Origin: JBQTKD01 sp963703165
GTDB taxonomy: Bacteria > Actinomycetota > Actinomycetes > Sporichthyales > Sporichthyaceae
NCBI GenBank assembly: GCA_963703165.1
Contig: OY969798.1
Coordinates: 2,852,001 to 2,916,000, forward strand
Direction: 5' to 3'
Length of the DNA stretch: 64,000 nucleotides
Shown: positions 27,141 through 35,700 of the stretch, piece by piece
Layout of the letters: each line of letters starts with the position of its first letter
Numbering within the stretch: position 1 is the stretch's first letter
The notes under the pieces: generated by a model
Databases searched by the model: none
The model's input: only the letters and a program-made list of their open reading frames with translations
Told to the model about the DNA's origin: nothing
Made by a program: the position numbers and the translations under genes

Positions 27141-28205
27141 TCAGAGCTCGGAGGCGACCAGTTCCGCGATCTGGGCGGTGTTGAGGGCCGCGCCCTTGCG
27201 GAGGTTGTCGCCGCAGAGGAACAGGTCCAGCGAGTGCGGGTCGTCGATGGCGCGGCGGACGCGGCCGACCCAGGTCGGGTCGGTGCCGACGACGTCGGCC
27301 GGGGTCGGGAACTCGCCCGCGGCCGGGTCGTCGACCAGGACCACACCGGGCGCGTCGCGCAGGATCTGCTGCGCGCGGCCCTGGCTGACCTCCTCGGCGA
27401 AGGTCGCGTGCACGGCCAGGGAGTGCGTGGTGACGACGGGGACCCGCACGCAGGTGGCGGAGACCCGCAGGTTGGGCAGGCCCAGGATCTTGCGGGACTC
27501 GTTGCGGACCTTCATCTCCTCCGACGACCATCCGTCGGCCTTCAACGAACCGGCCCACGGGACGACGTTCAGGGCGAGCGGCGCCGGGAACGGACCGAAA
27601 TCGCCGACGGCCGAGCGCAGGTCACCGGGGTGCGTGCCGAGGGTCTGCGACCCCGCGACCTTCACCAACTGGTCGCGCAGCGCGTCGATGCCGGGCTGAC
27701 CGGCACCGGACGCGGCCTGGTACGACGCGACGACGAGGGACTGCAGCCCGTACTCCAGGTGCAGTGCGCCCAGGGCCACGATCATCGACAGCGTCGTGCA
27801 GTTCGGGTTCGCGATGATCCCGCGCGGCCGGTTGCGGGCCACGTTCGGGTTGACCTCGGGAACGATCAGCGGGACGTCGTCGTCCATCCGGAAGGCCCCG
27901 GAGTTGTCGACCGCGACAGCGCCACGGGAGACGGCGATCGGCGCCCATTCCGCGGAGATCTCGTCGGGGACGTCGAACATCGCGATGTCGACGCCGTCGA
28001 AGCACTCCGGCGAGAGGGCGATGACCTCGACCTCCTCGCCGCGCACCATCAGCTTCTTGCCGGCCGAACGGGCGGAGGCGATCAGGCGGATCTCGCCCCA
28101 GATGTCCTCGCGGGTGGAGAGCAGCTCGAGCATCACGGTGCCGACGGCGCCGGTGGCGCCGACGACGGCGAGCGTGGGGCGGCCAGTGCGGTCAGTCTCA
28201 GACAT
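27141..28205 (-). CDS. asd: Aspartate-semialdehyde dehydrogenase
   Basis: A 354-residue enzyme that reduces aspartyl phosphate to aspartate semialdehyde for lysine, diaminopimelate, threonine and methionine. NADP-binding GATGAVG (residues 16-22), SARSAG, and the catalytic cysteine C136 in NPNCTT are seen, as are the GAGQPG and substrate-binding segments. The ATG at 28205 overlaps the end of a 17-codon reading frame that itself overlaps the aspartate kinase stop, so ask and asd form one tightly coupled unit. Confidence 0.97.
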   Translation of the reverse strand: MSETDRTGRPTLAVVGATGAVGTVMLELLSTREDIWGEIRLIASARSAGKKLMVRGEEVEVIALSPECFDGVDIAMFDVPDEISAEWAPIAVSRGAVAVDNSGAFRMDDDVPLIVPEVNPNVARNRPRGIIANPNCTTLSMIVALGALHLEYGLQSLVVASYQAASGAGQPGIDALRDQLVKVAGSQTLGTHPGDLRSAVGDFGPFPAPLALNVVPWAGSLKADGWSSEEMKVRNESRKILGLPNLRVSATCVRVPVVTTHSLAVHATFAEEVSQGRAQQILRDAPGVVLVDDPAAGEFPTPADVVGTDPTWVGRVRRAIDDPHSLDLFLCGDNLRKGAALNTAQIAELVASEL

Positions 28206-28251
28206 ATCGCTCGAGTTCCTCGCTCGTTCCTCGCTCGTCGGTCTCGCTCAT
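28198..28251 (-). CDS. 17-codon minicistron linking ask and asd
   Basis: ATG at 28251 overlaps the ask stop (ATGA), the frame reads MSETDERGTSEELERYV and its TGA at 28198-28200 lies just inside the asd start. The asd protein itself begins with the same MSETD. It may relay ribosomes from ask to asd or be a by-product of a GAGCGAG-type repeat; the peptide has no known function. Confidence 0.4.
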   Translation of the reverse strand: MSETDERGTSEELERYV

Positions 28252-29547
28252 CGTCCGGTACCTCCGTAGACCACGGCCTGCTCGTCCTCGGCGTCCAGGT
28301 CGAACGCCTTGTGTACGGCGAGGACCGCGGAGTTGACGTCGTCCTCGCGCACCACGACGGAGATGCGGATCTCGGAGGTCGAGATCATCTCGATGTTGAT
28401 CCCGGCCTCGGCGAGGCAGGTGAAGAACTTCGCGGAGACGCCCGGGTGCGATCGCATGCCGGCACCGATCAGCGAGACCTTGCCGATCTGGTCGTCGTAG
28501 CGCAGCGACTCGAAGCCGTTGATGTCCTGGATCTTCTTGAGGGCCTCGACGGCGATGGCGCCGTCGGTGCGCGGCGCGGTGAAGGAGATGTCGGTGCGAC
28601 CGGTCGAGGCACCCGACACGTTCTGCACGATCATGTCGATGTTGACCCCGGCCTGCGCCGACGGCGGCGAAGATCGCGGCGGCCTGACCCGGACGGTCGG
28701 GCACGCCGACGACCGTCACCTTGGCCTCGCTGCGGTCATGGGCGACGCCGGCGATGATCGGGTTTTCCATCTGATCCCCTTCGTAGGCCCCGATTACCCA
28801 GGTGCCCTCACGCTGACTGAACGACGAACGGACATGGATCGGCAGCCCGAACCGGCGGGCGTACTCCACACACCGCAGATGCAGCACCTTCGCGCCGCTG
28901 GCGGCCATCTCGAGCATCTCCTCGTAGGTCACCGACGGCAGCCGGCGTGCGGCCGGCACGATCCGCGGGTCGGCGGAGAAAACGCCGTCCACATCGGTGT
29001 AGATCTCGCACACCGTCGCGTTCAGGGCGGCGGCCAGGGCCACCGCCGTGGTGTCCGAACCACCACGACCGAGCGTGGTGATGTCCTTGGTGTCCTGCGA
29101 GACGCCCTGGAAACCCGCGACGATCGCGATCGCCCCGGCCTCGAGGGCCTGGGAGATCCGCCCGGGCGTGACGTCGATGATGCGGGCCTTGCCGTGCACC
29201 GAGTCGGTGATCACCCCGGCCTGGCTGCCGGTGAAGGACCGCGCCTCGTGACCGAGGTTCGCGATCGCCATGGCCAGCACCGCCATCGAGATCCGCTCGC
29301 CGGCGGTGAGCAGCATGTCCAGCTCACGGGCCGGCGGGATCGGGCTGACCTGCTTGGCGAGGTCGATGAGGTCGTCGGTGGTGTCGCCCATCGCGGACAC
29401 GACGACGACGACGTCGTTGCCGGCCTGCTTGGTGTCGACGATGCGCTTGGCCACCCGCTTGACCGATTCGGCGTCGGCGACCGACGAGCCGCCGTACTTC
29501 TGGACGACCAGACTGCGGGCGCGGGTGCGCTCAGCGTTGGCGGTCAC
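28248..29547 (-). CDS. ask: Aspartate kinase, with an apparent one-base frameshift
   Basis: From GTG 29547 (GAGGAG 7 nt upstream) the N-terminal kinase domain is clear: VQKYGGSSVAD, GRGGSDTTAVALAAAL and TDVDGVFSADPR. At about 28658 the frame breaks: GTCGGCGCAG occurs where GTCGCGCAG would give AAVAQAGVNIDMIVQNVS. The +1 frame then carries both ACT regulatory domains to a TGA at 28248. The span is 3n+1. Corrected length is 432 residues, normal for the lysine/threonine-regulated actinobacterial enzyme whose gene also makes a beta subunit from an internal start. Because ask is essential, the extra base is probably a sequence error. Phosphorylates aspartate, first step to lysine, threonine and methionine. 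Confidence 0.92.
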
Positions 29548-29675
29548 GCGCAGACTCCTCAGGAGGCGGGATGGCAGGCGCGACGCTTTCGGTGACGCCA
29601 ACAGCCGATCTTAGCCTTGGGAACGTAGGCTCGCCGGACCGTTACTTTCGCACCCGACCTGACAGTGGAGCCGTC

Positions 29676-30101
29676 GTGACCTCTGGGGGTATGCCCGACA
29701 TGGCGACGCTGCTCGCCCAGGCGCAGCAGTTGCAGGAGCAGGTGCTCGCCGCGCAGGCCGAGCTGAGCAAGGTCCAGGTGCACGGCAGCGCGGGCAACGG
29801 CGCGGTCACCGCGACCGTCTCCGCAACCGGTGAGCTGCTCGGGCTGGAGATCGCGCCCGAGGTCATCGACCCGGCCGACCCCGAGACCCTCGCGGACCTG
29901 GTGGTGGCCGCGATCCGCGATGCCAACCGGGCCGCCGCCGAGGTCACCGCGCAGACCATGGGCCCGTTCGCGGCCGGCATGGGACTGGGCGACGGGATCA
30001 TGAGCGATCTCGGCCTCGGGGCCTTCTCGGATCAGCAGAGCATGGGCGGTGGCGAGGGCGGCCAGTCCGGCTCGGCCTTCGGCCTCCCGCAGGGCCGCTA
30101 G
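29676..30101 (+). CDS. ybaB: YbaB/EbfC family nucleoid-associated protein
   Basis: A 141-residue small DNA-binding protein: TSGGMPDMATLLAQAQQLQEQ (a coiled N-terminal helix), then the beta strand region GNGAVTATVSATGELLGLEI and the C-terminal helix with Gly/Gln-rich tail. It forms dimers that bind DNA non-specifically. GTG 29676 is chosen for GGAG 5 nt upstream and for resemblance of the N-terminus to family members; ATG 29691 or 29700 are possible. It abuts recR (TAG directly followed by GTG), the classical ybaB-recR pair. Confidence 0.93.
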   Translation: MTSGGMPDMATLLAQAQQLQEQVLAAQAELSKVQVHGSAGNGAVTATVSATGELLGLEIAPEVIDPADPETLADLVVAAIRDANRAAAEVTAQTMGPFAAGMGLGDGIMSDLGLGAFSDQQSMGGGEGGQSGSAFGLPQGR

Positions 30102-30701
30102 GTGTTCGACGGGGTCCTCGCGGATGTGATCGACGAACTCGGGCGGCTGCCCGGCGTCGGTCCGAAGAGTGCGCAGCGCATCGCGTTCCACCTGCTCTCC
30201 GCCGACCCGACGGACGTCCGCCGCCTGGTCGCGGCGATCGAGGGGATGAAGGAGAAGGTCCACTTCTGCGAACTGTGCGGCAACATCACCGAGCAGGTGC
30301 GCTGCCGGATCTGCGTCGACCCGCGCCGCGACCCCGCGGTGTTGTGCGTGGTCGAGGAGGCCAAGGACGTCGTCGCGATCGAACGGACCCGGGAGTTCCG
30401 TGGGCGCTACCACGTGCTCGGCGGGGCGATCTCCCCGATCGACGGCATCGGTCCCGACGACCTGCGGGTGCGCGAGCTCATGGTGCGCCTGGCCGACGGC
30501 AGCATCACCGAGATCATCCTGGCCACGGACCCGAACCTGGAGGGCGAGGCGACCGCCTCCTACCTCGCCCGGCTGATCAAGCCGATGGGGCTGCGGGTCA
30601 CCAGGCCCGCCAGCGGGCTGCCGGTCGGGGGCGATCTGGAGTACGCCGACGAGATCACACTGGGCCGGGCCTTCGAAGGGCGCAGACTGCTCGACGTGTG
30701 A
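30102..30701 (+). CDS. recR: Recombination mediator protein RecR
   Basis: A 199-residue protein that loads RecA with RecF/RecO at gaps. Seen in order: helix-hairpin-helix LPGVGPKSAQRIAFHLL, four-cysteine zinc motif (C..C...C..C in HFCELCGNITEQVRCRIC), Toprim domain starting LCVVEEAKDVVAIE with the acidic TDPNLEGEATA, and a C-terminal LPVGGDLEYADEITLGRA signature. The GTG begins at the base after the ybaB stop. Confidence 0.97.
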   Translation: MFDGVLADVIDELGRLPGVGPKSAQRIAFHLLSADPTDVRRLVAAIEGMKEKVHFCELCGNITEQVRCRICVDPRRDPAVLCVVEEAKDVVAIERTREFRGRYHVLGGAISPIDGIGPDDLRVRELMVRLADGSITEIILATDPNLEGEATASYLARLIKPMGLRVTRPASGLPVGGDLEYADEITLGRAFEGRRLLDV

Positions 30702-30762
30702 TCGACTGAGGCCGTAGCGTCGCGGTCCAGAGAACGTCATGGGTGGAAGCAGGAGAGAACTG

Positions 30763-31329
30763 ATGGGCGAGGAACCGGACGGCTTCGGGACGCAGATCGC
30801 GGATCAGATCGAAGGATTTCTGATCGCGCTGCGCGAGGTCGCACGCGCCGGACGGCCGGGTGAAGCCGTCTCGATGCTGCTTGTCTCGGTGTCCCAGCTG
30901 CTGCTGGCCGGCGGACGCCTGGGCGCGATCTCCGACATCGTGCTCGAGGAACAATTCGAGCCCGACGCAGGCGACGACCCGGACCTCGACGAGCTGCGCG
31001 TCCTGCTCGCCGCCCTCCTCGACCCGATCGACGAGTACGCCGAGGTCTTCGACCCCTACGAGCCCAAGCCCGAGCTGCTGCGCTGCCGCATCTCCGACGA
31101 CCTGGCCTCCGTCGCCTCCGCCCTCCTGCACGGCCTCGCGCACTACAAGGCCGGGCGCCAGACCGAGGCCCTGTGGTGGTGGCAGTTCTCCTACCTCAGC
31201 CACTGGGGCAGCCAGGCCGCCACGACCATGCGGGCGCTGCAGAGCGTCGTCGCGCACGATCGCCTGGACTCCGCCGGAGCCCCGACCTCCAGTTCGGCCG
31301 CCGCCGCGGCGGAGGCCATCGCGCACTGA
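30763..31329 (+). CDS. DUF5063 domain protein
   Basis: A 188-residue soluble acidic protein of the actinobacterial family found directly after recR. The family's recognisable segments are VSQLLLAGGRLGA, VFDPYEPKPELLR, ISDDLASVASALLHGLAHY and EALWWWQFSYLSHWG. Function unknown. ATG 30763 is preferred over ATG 30739 because AGGAG lies 7 nt upstream. It follows recR by 61 nt and probably shares its transcript. Confidence 0.85.
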   Translation: MGEEPDGFGTQIADQIEGFLIALREVARAGRPGEAVSMLLVSVSQLLLAGGRLGAISDIVLEEQFEPDAGDDPDLDELRVLLAALLDPIDEYAEVFDPYEPKPELLRCRISDDLASVASALLHGLAHYKAGRQTEALWWWQFSYLSHWGSQAATTMRALQSVVAHDRLDSAGAPTSSSAAAAAEAIAH

Positions 31330-31505
31330 CCCAAGGCGCCCTTTCATCGAAGATCCTTCGGACGGCCGATCTCAAAAACCACCGTTCGCGGGTGGCGCCG
31401 CACAGACCCGCTGACCGCCGCCGCCGCGATTGCGCCCTGGGCGTCGACGCAGTGATCATGGACGACTTCGCAGCGTTGCTCGGCACGAGCTAGACATGGA
31501 GCCGG

Positions 31506-31524
31506 GCAGCGCGTGACGCGCTGC
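31506..31524. terminator. Hairpin at a convergent junction
   Basis: GCAGCGCG TGA CGCGCTGC is a perfect 8-bp stem with a 3-nt loop, located between the DUF5063 stop (31329) and the stop of the beta-helix gene (31553). Two copies of GTTCAGCAGT follow at 31533 and 31551. Likely bidirectional terminator. Confidence 0.55.
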
Positions 31525-31552
31525 GGCTCACGTGTTCAGCAGTGGGGCTTGT

Positions 31553-33343
31553 TCAGCAGTTGGGACGGGTCGTGACCGCGCCGCACAGGTCGCCGGTCGA
31601 CGGCGCAGCCGCCCCGCGCCCGTACTTGTGACGCGCGGACTTGCCGACGGGGTTGGGCTCGTAGGCGCCGGCCGCGCACGGCGACGGTCGCTTCGCACCC
31701 CGCTGGTCCTTGCCGTTCTGGTTGCCCCTGCACAGGTCGCTGTCGGTGACCGCCGTGGCCATCGTGCTGTCGGGCTGGATGGCGATGGTCTGCGTCGGGC
31801 CGCCGTTGTCGGTCAGCGGACCCAGCTCGTCGTCGGTGCCGTTGGCGAAGGTCGAGAGCAGATTCGGCCGCGCCGGGTCGCCGGGGACGGGGACGCAGCT
31901 GGTCGGGTCGGACACGACGTTGAAGCCACGGTCGTTGATGGTGCCGTCGCAGTTGGTGTTCGCCGATCCCTGTGTCCGCAGCAACGAAGCAGACAGACGC
32001 GGGTTGGCGCCGTTCTCCTGGATGCCGTAGCCCGCCGCGCTCGGACCCGCGGCACCGGGCGGGGACCCGACCCCGCCCGGGCCGCCGAGCGCACTCCAGT
32101 TGTCGACGACGGTCAGGTGTACGAGCACCGGCGGATTCGCGGTGATCGCGGTCCGGATCCCTGTGCCGCGCCCGCCGTCGCCACCGACGCCGCCGTCACC
32201 GGTGCCGCCGGAGGTGGTGTAGCCGGTCCCGCCGGCGCCCGCAGTTCCACCGTTGTTAGCGGTGATCGTGCTGTCGCGGACGACCAGGTCCTGGGCCGTG
32301 CCCCGTGCATCCAGCCCGAATCCGTTGCCGGCGTTGCCGCCGATTCCGGCGTTCTGCTGTGCGATGGGCGCACCGATTCCGGCTCCGCCGGTGGCGCCGT
32401 TGCCGCCGCTGTTGTCGGCAAGGGTGGAGGACTCGAGTCGCATCACGCCGGTGACGAAACGGATCCCGAATGCGTCCCCACCGTGGCCTCTCCGCGTACG
32501 GAGCGCAGGCGTGGCCGTCCCGGACCCGCCGGTATTGCCGGAGATCTGGGAGTTCCGCACGACCGTTCGGGCCGCGGCAGTGCCCGGGTCGGCCAGGATG
32601 CCGACGACGTTCCCGCCCTGGCCGTTGATGTTCAAGGCGCCCCCGGCCGCGGCGGACCCGCCGATGCCACCGACCAGGCCGTCGATCTGGGTTGCGATGA
32701 TCGTGGTGTCGCCGCCGCCGCCGGTCTTGATCCCGACGGCGTTGCCACCGTCGCCGCCGTCGGGCGCACCCGCGCCGCCGGTGCCCCCGGTCAGTCCGGT
32801 GATGCGGACCGCTCTGACAGTCACTTCGGAGCCGCTGCTCTCATCGATCCCGATGGTGTCCGCACCCACCAGGCCCGCGGCTCCGGTCGCCGCCGGTCCC
32901 GATCCCTGGATGCGGAGCGCGCGAACGGTGACGGGGAAGCCGGCCGTGATCTGCAGGCCCACCCGGGTGGCGCCGGTGGCGGTCTCGAGGACGGTGGCGT
33001 TGGGCCCGTCGGCGCCGGCGCCTCGGATGGTCAGTGAGGCCTCGGTTCCGGCGGCCACCGTCGGCGGAGCGGCGGGGGAGTAGGTGCCGGGCGCGACGTT
33101 GATGATCACGTCATCCCCCGCGAAGCCGGGGGCTGCGGCGGCGTCGATGGCGTCCTGGAGGTCGCCGCAGGCAGCAGCGAGCGAGCTTCCCGTGCAGGTG
33201 GTGCTCGCGCCCGCCGGACGGACGTAGAGGATCGCGGTCGCGGCCTGGGCAGGGGTCGCGAGCGTCAGCACTCCGAGCCCGGAGCACAGCAGCGCGGCTC
33301 CCAGCGTGGCGAGGGCGGGACCTTGTGCGCGGGCACGGGGCAT
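31553..33343 (-). CDS. Secreted right-handed beta-helix protein, Gly-rich
   Basis: A 596-residue exported protein: signal peptide about 1-38 ending TPAQA, then a start typical of parallel beta-helix proteins (ILYVRPAGASTTCTGSSLAA and CGDLQDAIDAAAAPGF), many VVRNSQISGNTGG-type coils with long Gly/Ala/Asn-rich turns, and a C-terminal LGPLTDNGGPTQTIAIQ motif like the choice-of-anchor Q domain. No catalytic residues can be assigned; it is probably a surface adhesin or polysaccharide-binding protein. ATG 33343 with GAGG upstream fits the signal peptide. It sits between recR-DUF5063 and dnaX, which are usually adjacent. Confidence 0.82.
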   Translation of the reverse strand: MPRARAQGPALATLGAALLCSGLGVLTLATPAQAATAILYVRPAGASTTCTGSSLAAACGDLQDAIDAAAAPGFAGDDVIINVAPGTYSPAAPPTVAAGTEASLTIRGAGADGPNATVLETATGATRVGLQITAGFPVTVRALRIQGSGPAATGAAGLVGADTIGIDESSGSEVTVRAVRITGLTGGTGGAGAPDGGDGGNAVGIKTGGGGDTTIIATQIDGLVGGIGGSAAAGGALNINGQGGNVVGILADPGTAAARTVVRNSQISGNTGGSGTATPALRTRRGHGGDAFGIRFVTGVMRLESSTLADNSGGNGATGGAGIGAPIAQQNAGIGGNAGNGFGLDARGTAQDLVVRDSTITANNGGTAGAGGTGYTTSGGTGDGGVGGDGGRGTGIRTAITANPPVLVHLTVVDNWSALGGPGGVGSPPGAAGPSAAGYGIQENGANPRLSASLLRTQGSANTNCDGTINDRGFNVVSDPTSCVPVPGDPARPNLLSTFANGTDDELGPLTDNGGPTQTIAIQPDSTMATAVTDSDLCRGNQNGKDQRGAKRPSPCAAGAYEPNPVGKSARHKYGRGAAAPSTGDLCGAVTTRPNC

Positions 33344-33484
33344 GGCGGTACCTCGGCGATCGAGTCGGTGATGCTGGGCTTCACGCCTCGTTAAGGCGGA
33401 GTTCACCGATGGTGGGACCGGGCGCCCAGCGGACACAGGGCCGATCGGGTGAGTGCGGCATCGACGGGCCGGAGCACGCTCCGA

Positions 33485-35540
33485 TCAGTCGTGCTGGATC
33501 TCCTCCAGCACAGTGGCGCCGAGTTCGCGCATGAGCAGGTCACGTCCGGACAGGCCGGAATCGTCCATGGTCTCGTCGTCGGGGTGGGCCTCGTCGTCGT
33601 CCGGGCCGACCTCGGCCGCCACCGGAGCGTTGCGGGGGGTCGGGCTCGCGGCGGACTGCTGTGCGGCGGCGCGCGCCGCGGCGACGCCCGCACCGGTCGA
33701 GGCCGGCTGTGCGGCCGGCGGGGCGGCCTGCGGCTCGGCGGGAGGGGCGGTGGGAGCGGGAGGCGGAGTCGGTTCGGGGGCAGCCGGTGCGGACGGGGGC
33801 GGCGAGGTCGAGTGGCTCGGGCCGGCCGGCGGGGCGCCCTTGCCGCCGGCGCGGTCCGGGTCGAGGACGGCGTCGAGGCGGTAGTTCGCCTTGAGCACCT
33901 TCGCGATGGCGTCGGACAGGACGTCGGTGCTGCCCGAGCTGAGGAAGTTCTTGCGCTTGCCCTCGTCGGCGAAGGCCAGGATCAGGATGTTCCCGTCCAG
34001 GGACGCGACCTGGACGCGGTCGATCAGCAGCATCCAGGTGTACCGGCGCTGGATCTTGACCTCGTCGAGGATGTCCGGCCAGAACCGGCGCAGCGTGCTC
34101 ACATCCCCGGCGCCGGCGGGGCTCGGCGGCGGGCGGCGCGGCGGGCGGCGCGGCGGGACCGGCGGCGGGCGCGGGTTGCTGAGCCGGGACGACGGGCGCG
34201 ACCGGCGGGGCTTGCGGCGCGGGACGTTCCTGCGCGACGGGCACATGCGCGGGACGTGGCGGCTCGGTGTGGGCAGGCTCCGGGCGCGGGGGATCGGGCC
34301 GCGCAGGGACGGGCGCGGCGTCCTCCCGCGGCGGTGCGACGGCGGCGGCGGGCGGTGCTCCACCGGCGAGCAGTTGACGTTCGAGGCGGTCCAGGCGGAC
34401 GTGCAGGTCCCGGTACGCGTCGTTCTCGGCGGTCGAGCCGGCTCCGGGCAGCAGCACCCGGGCGCAGATCAGTTCGAGCAGCAGCCGCGGTGCGGTGGCC
34501 CCGCGCATCTCGGTGAGGCCTGCGTTGACGAGGTCCGCGGCGCGGGACAGATCGGCGGAGGAGAACCGGGCGGCCTGCGCGCGCATGCGCTCGACGGCAT
34601 CGGCGGGGGCATCGATCAGTCCGGTCGTGTCCGTGTTGGGGACCGCGTCGAGGACGACGAGATCGCGCAGGCGGTCGAGCAGGTCGGCGACGAAGCGCCG
34701 CGGGTCGTGTCCGGCCTCGATGACCCGGTCCACCAGGGCGAAGACCGTCGCGCCGTCGTGGGCGGCGAAGGCGTCGATGACCTCGTCGAGCAGGGCGGCG
34801 TCGGTGTAGCCGAGCAGGGCGGTCGCGCGCGGCAGTGTCAGCCCGTCGGTCCCGGACCCGGCCATCAGTTGGTCGAGCACCGAGAGGCTGTCCCGGACCG
34901 AACCGGCCCCGGCGCGGACCACCAGCGGCAGCACCGCCGGGTCGACGGGGACCTTCTCCTGCTCGCAGAGCTTGCCGAGGTAGTCGCGCAGCAGGCCGGG
35001 GGCGACGAGGCGGAACGGGTAGTGGTGGGTCCGCGAGCGGATGGTCGGGATGACCTTGTCCGGCTCGGTGGTGGCGAAGATGAACTTGAGGTGCTCCGGC
35101 GGCTCCTCGACGACCTTCAGCAGAGCGTTGAAGCCCTGCGGGGTCACCATGTGGGCCTCGTCGATGATGTAGATCTTGAAGCGCGACGAGGCCGGGGCGA
35201 ACGCGGCGCGTTCGCGCAGGTCGCGGGCGTCGTCGACGCCGCCGTGGCTGGCCGCGTCGATCTCGATGACGTCCAGGCCGCCGCTGCCGCCGCGGGCGAG
35301 GTCCCGGCACGACTGGCACGTCCCGCACGGGGTGGGCGTCGGGCCGTTCTCGCAGTTCAACGCGCGCGCCAGAATCCGCGCGCTGGTGGTCTTGCCGCAG
35401 CCGCGCGGCCCGCTGAACAGGTACGCGTGGTTCACCCGGCCGTTGCGGATCGCCTGGCTCAACGGCTCGGTGACGTGCTCCTGCCCGATGACCTCGTCGA
35501 AGGTCTCCGGCCGGTACCTGCGGTACAGCGCCATCGTCAC
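33485..35540 (-). CDS. dnaX: DNA polymerase III gamma/tau subunit, with an apparent frameshift
   Basis: Clamp-loader ATPase: MALYRRYRPETFDEVIGQEH, Walker A GPRGCGKTT, zinc cysteines in CGTCQSC, Walker B IIDEAHM and sensor FATTEPDKV. Domain III follows, then a Pro/Ala-rich linker. At 34118-34121 a CCCC run in GAGCCCCGCC puts the frame off; skipping one C gives PAGAGDVSTLRRFWPDILDE and a normal tau-type C-terminus ending at 33485. The unshifted frame instead runs as low-quality Arg-rich sequence to 33540. Span is 3n+1. GTG 35540 gives the family N-terminus; ATG 35534 is possible. Corrected length 684 residues. Confidence 0.93.
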
Positions 35541-35700
35541 ACCACGACCCTACGGCTCACCGGTGACAGTCGGCAGGTCGCGGTCCGACGGCACCGGCCA
35601 CCGCTCGGGTGCTGGTGTCTGCGGCGCCGCACACGTAACGTCCCAGCCGAAACAGTCGTTAACTCGATTATTCGGGCTTCGCCCTCCCCCTGGAGAAGTC

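Noticed and set aside
34363..35540. Classical programmed -1 frameshift in dnaX making gamma
   Set aside because: The change needed is +1, there is no A-rich slippery heptamer, and the unshifted frame does not stop early.
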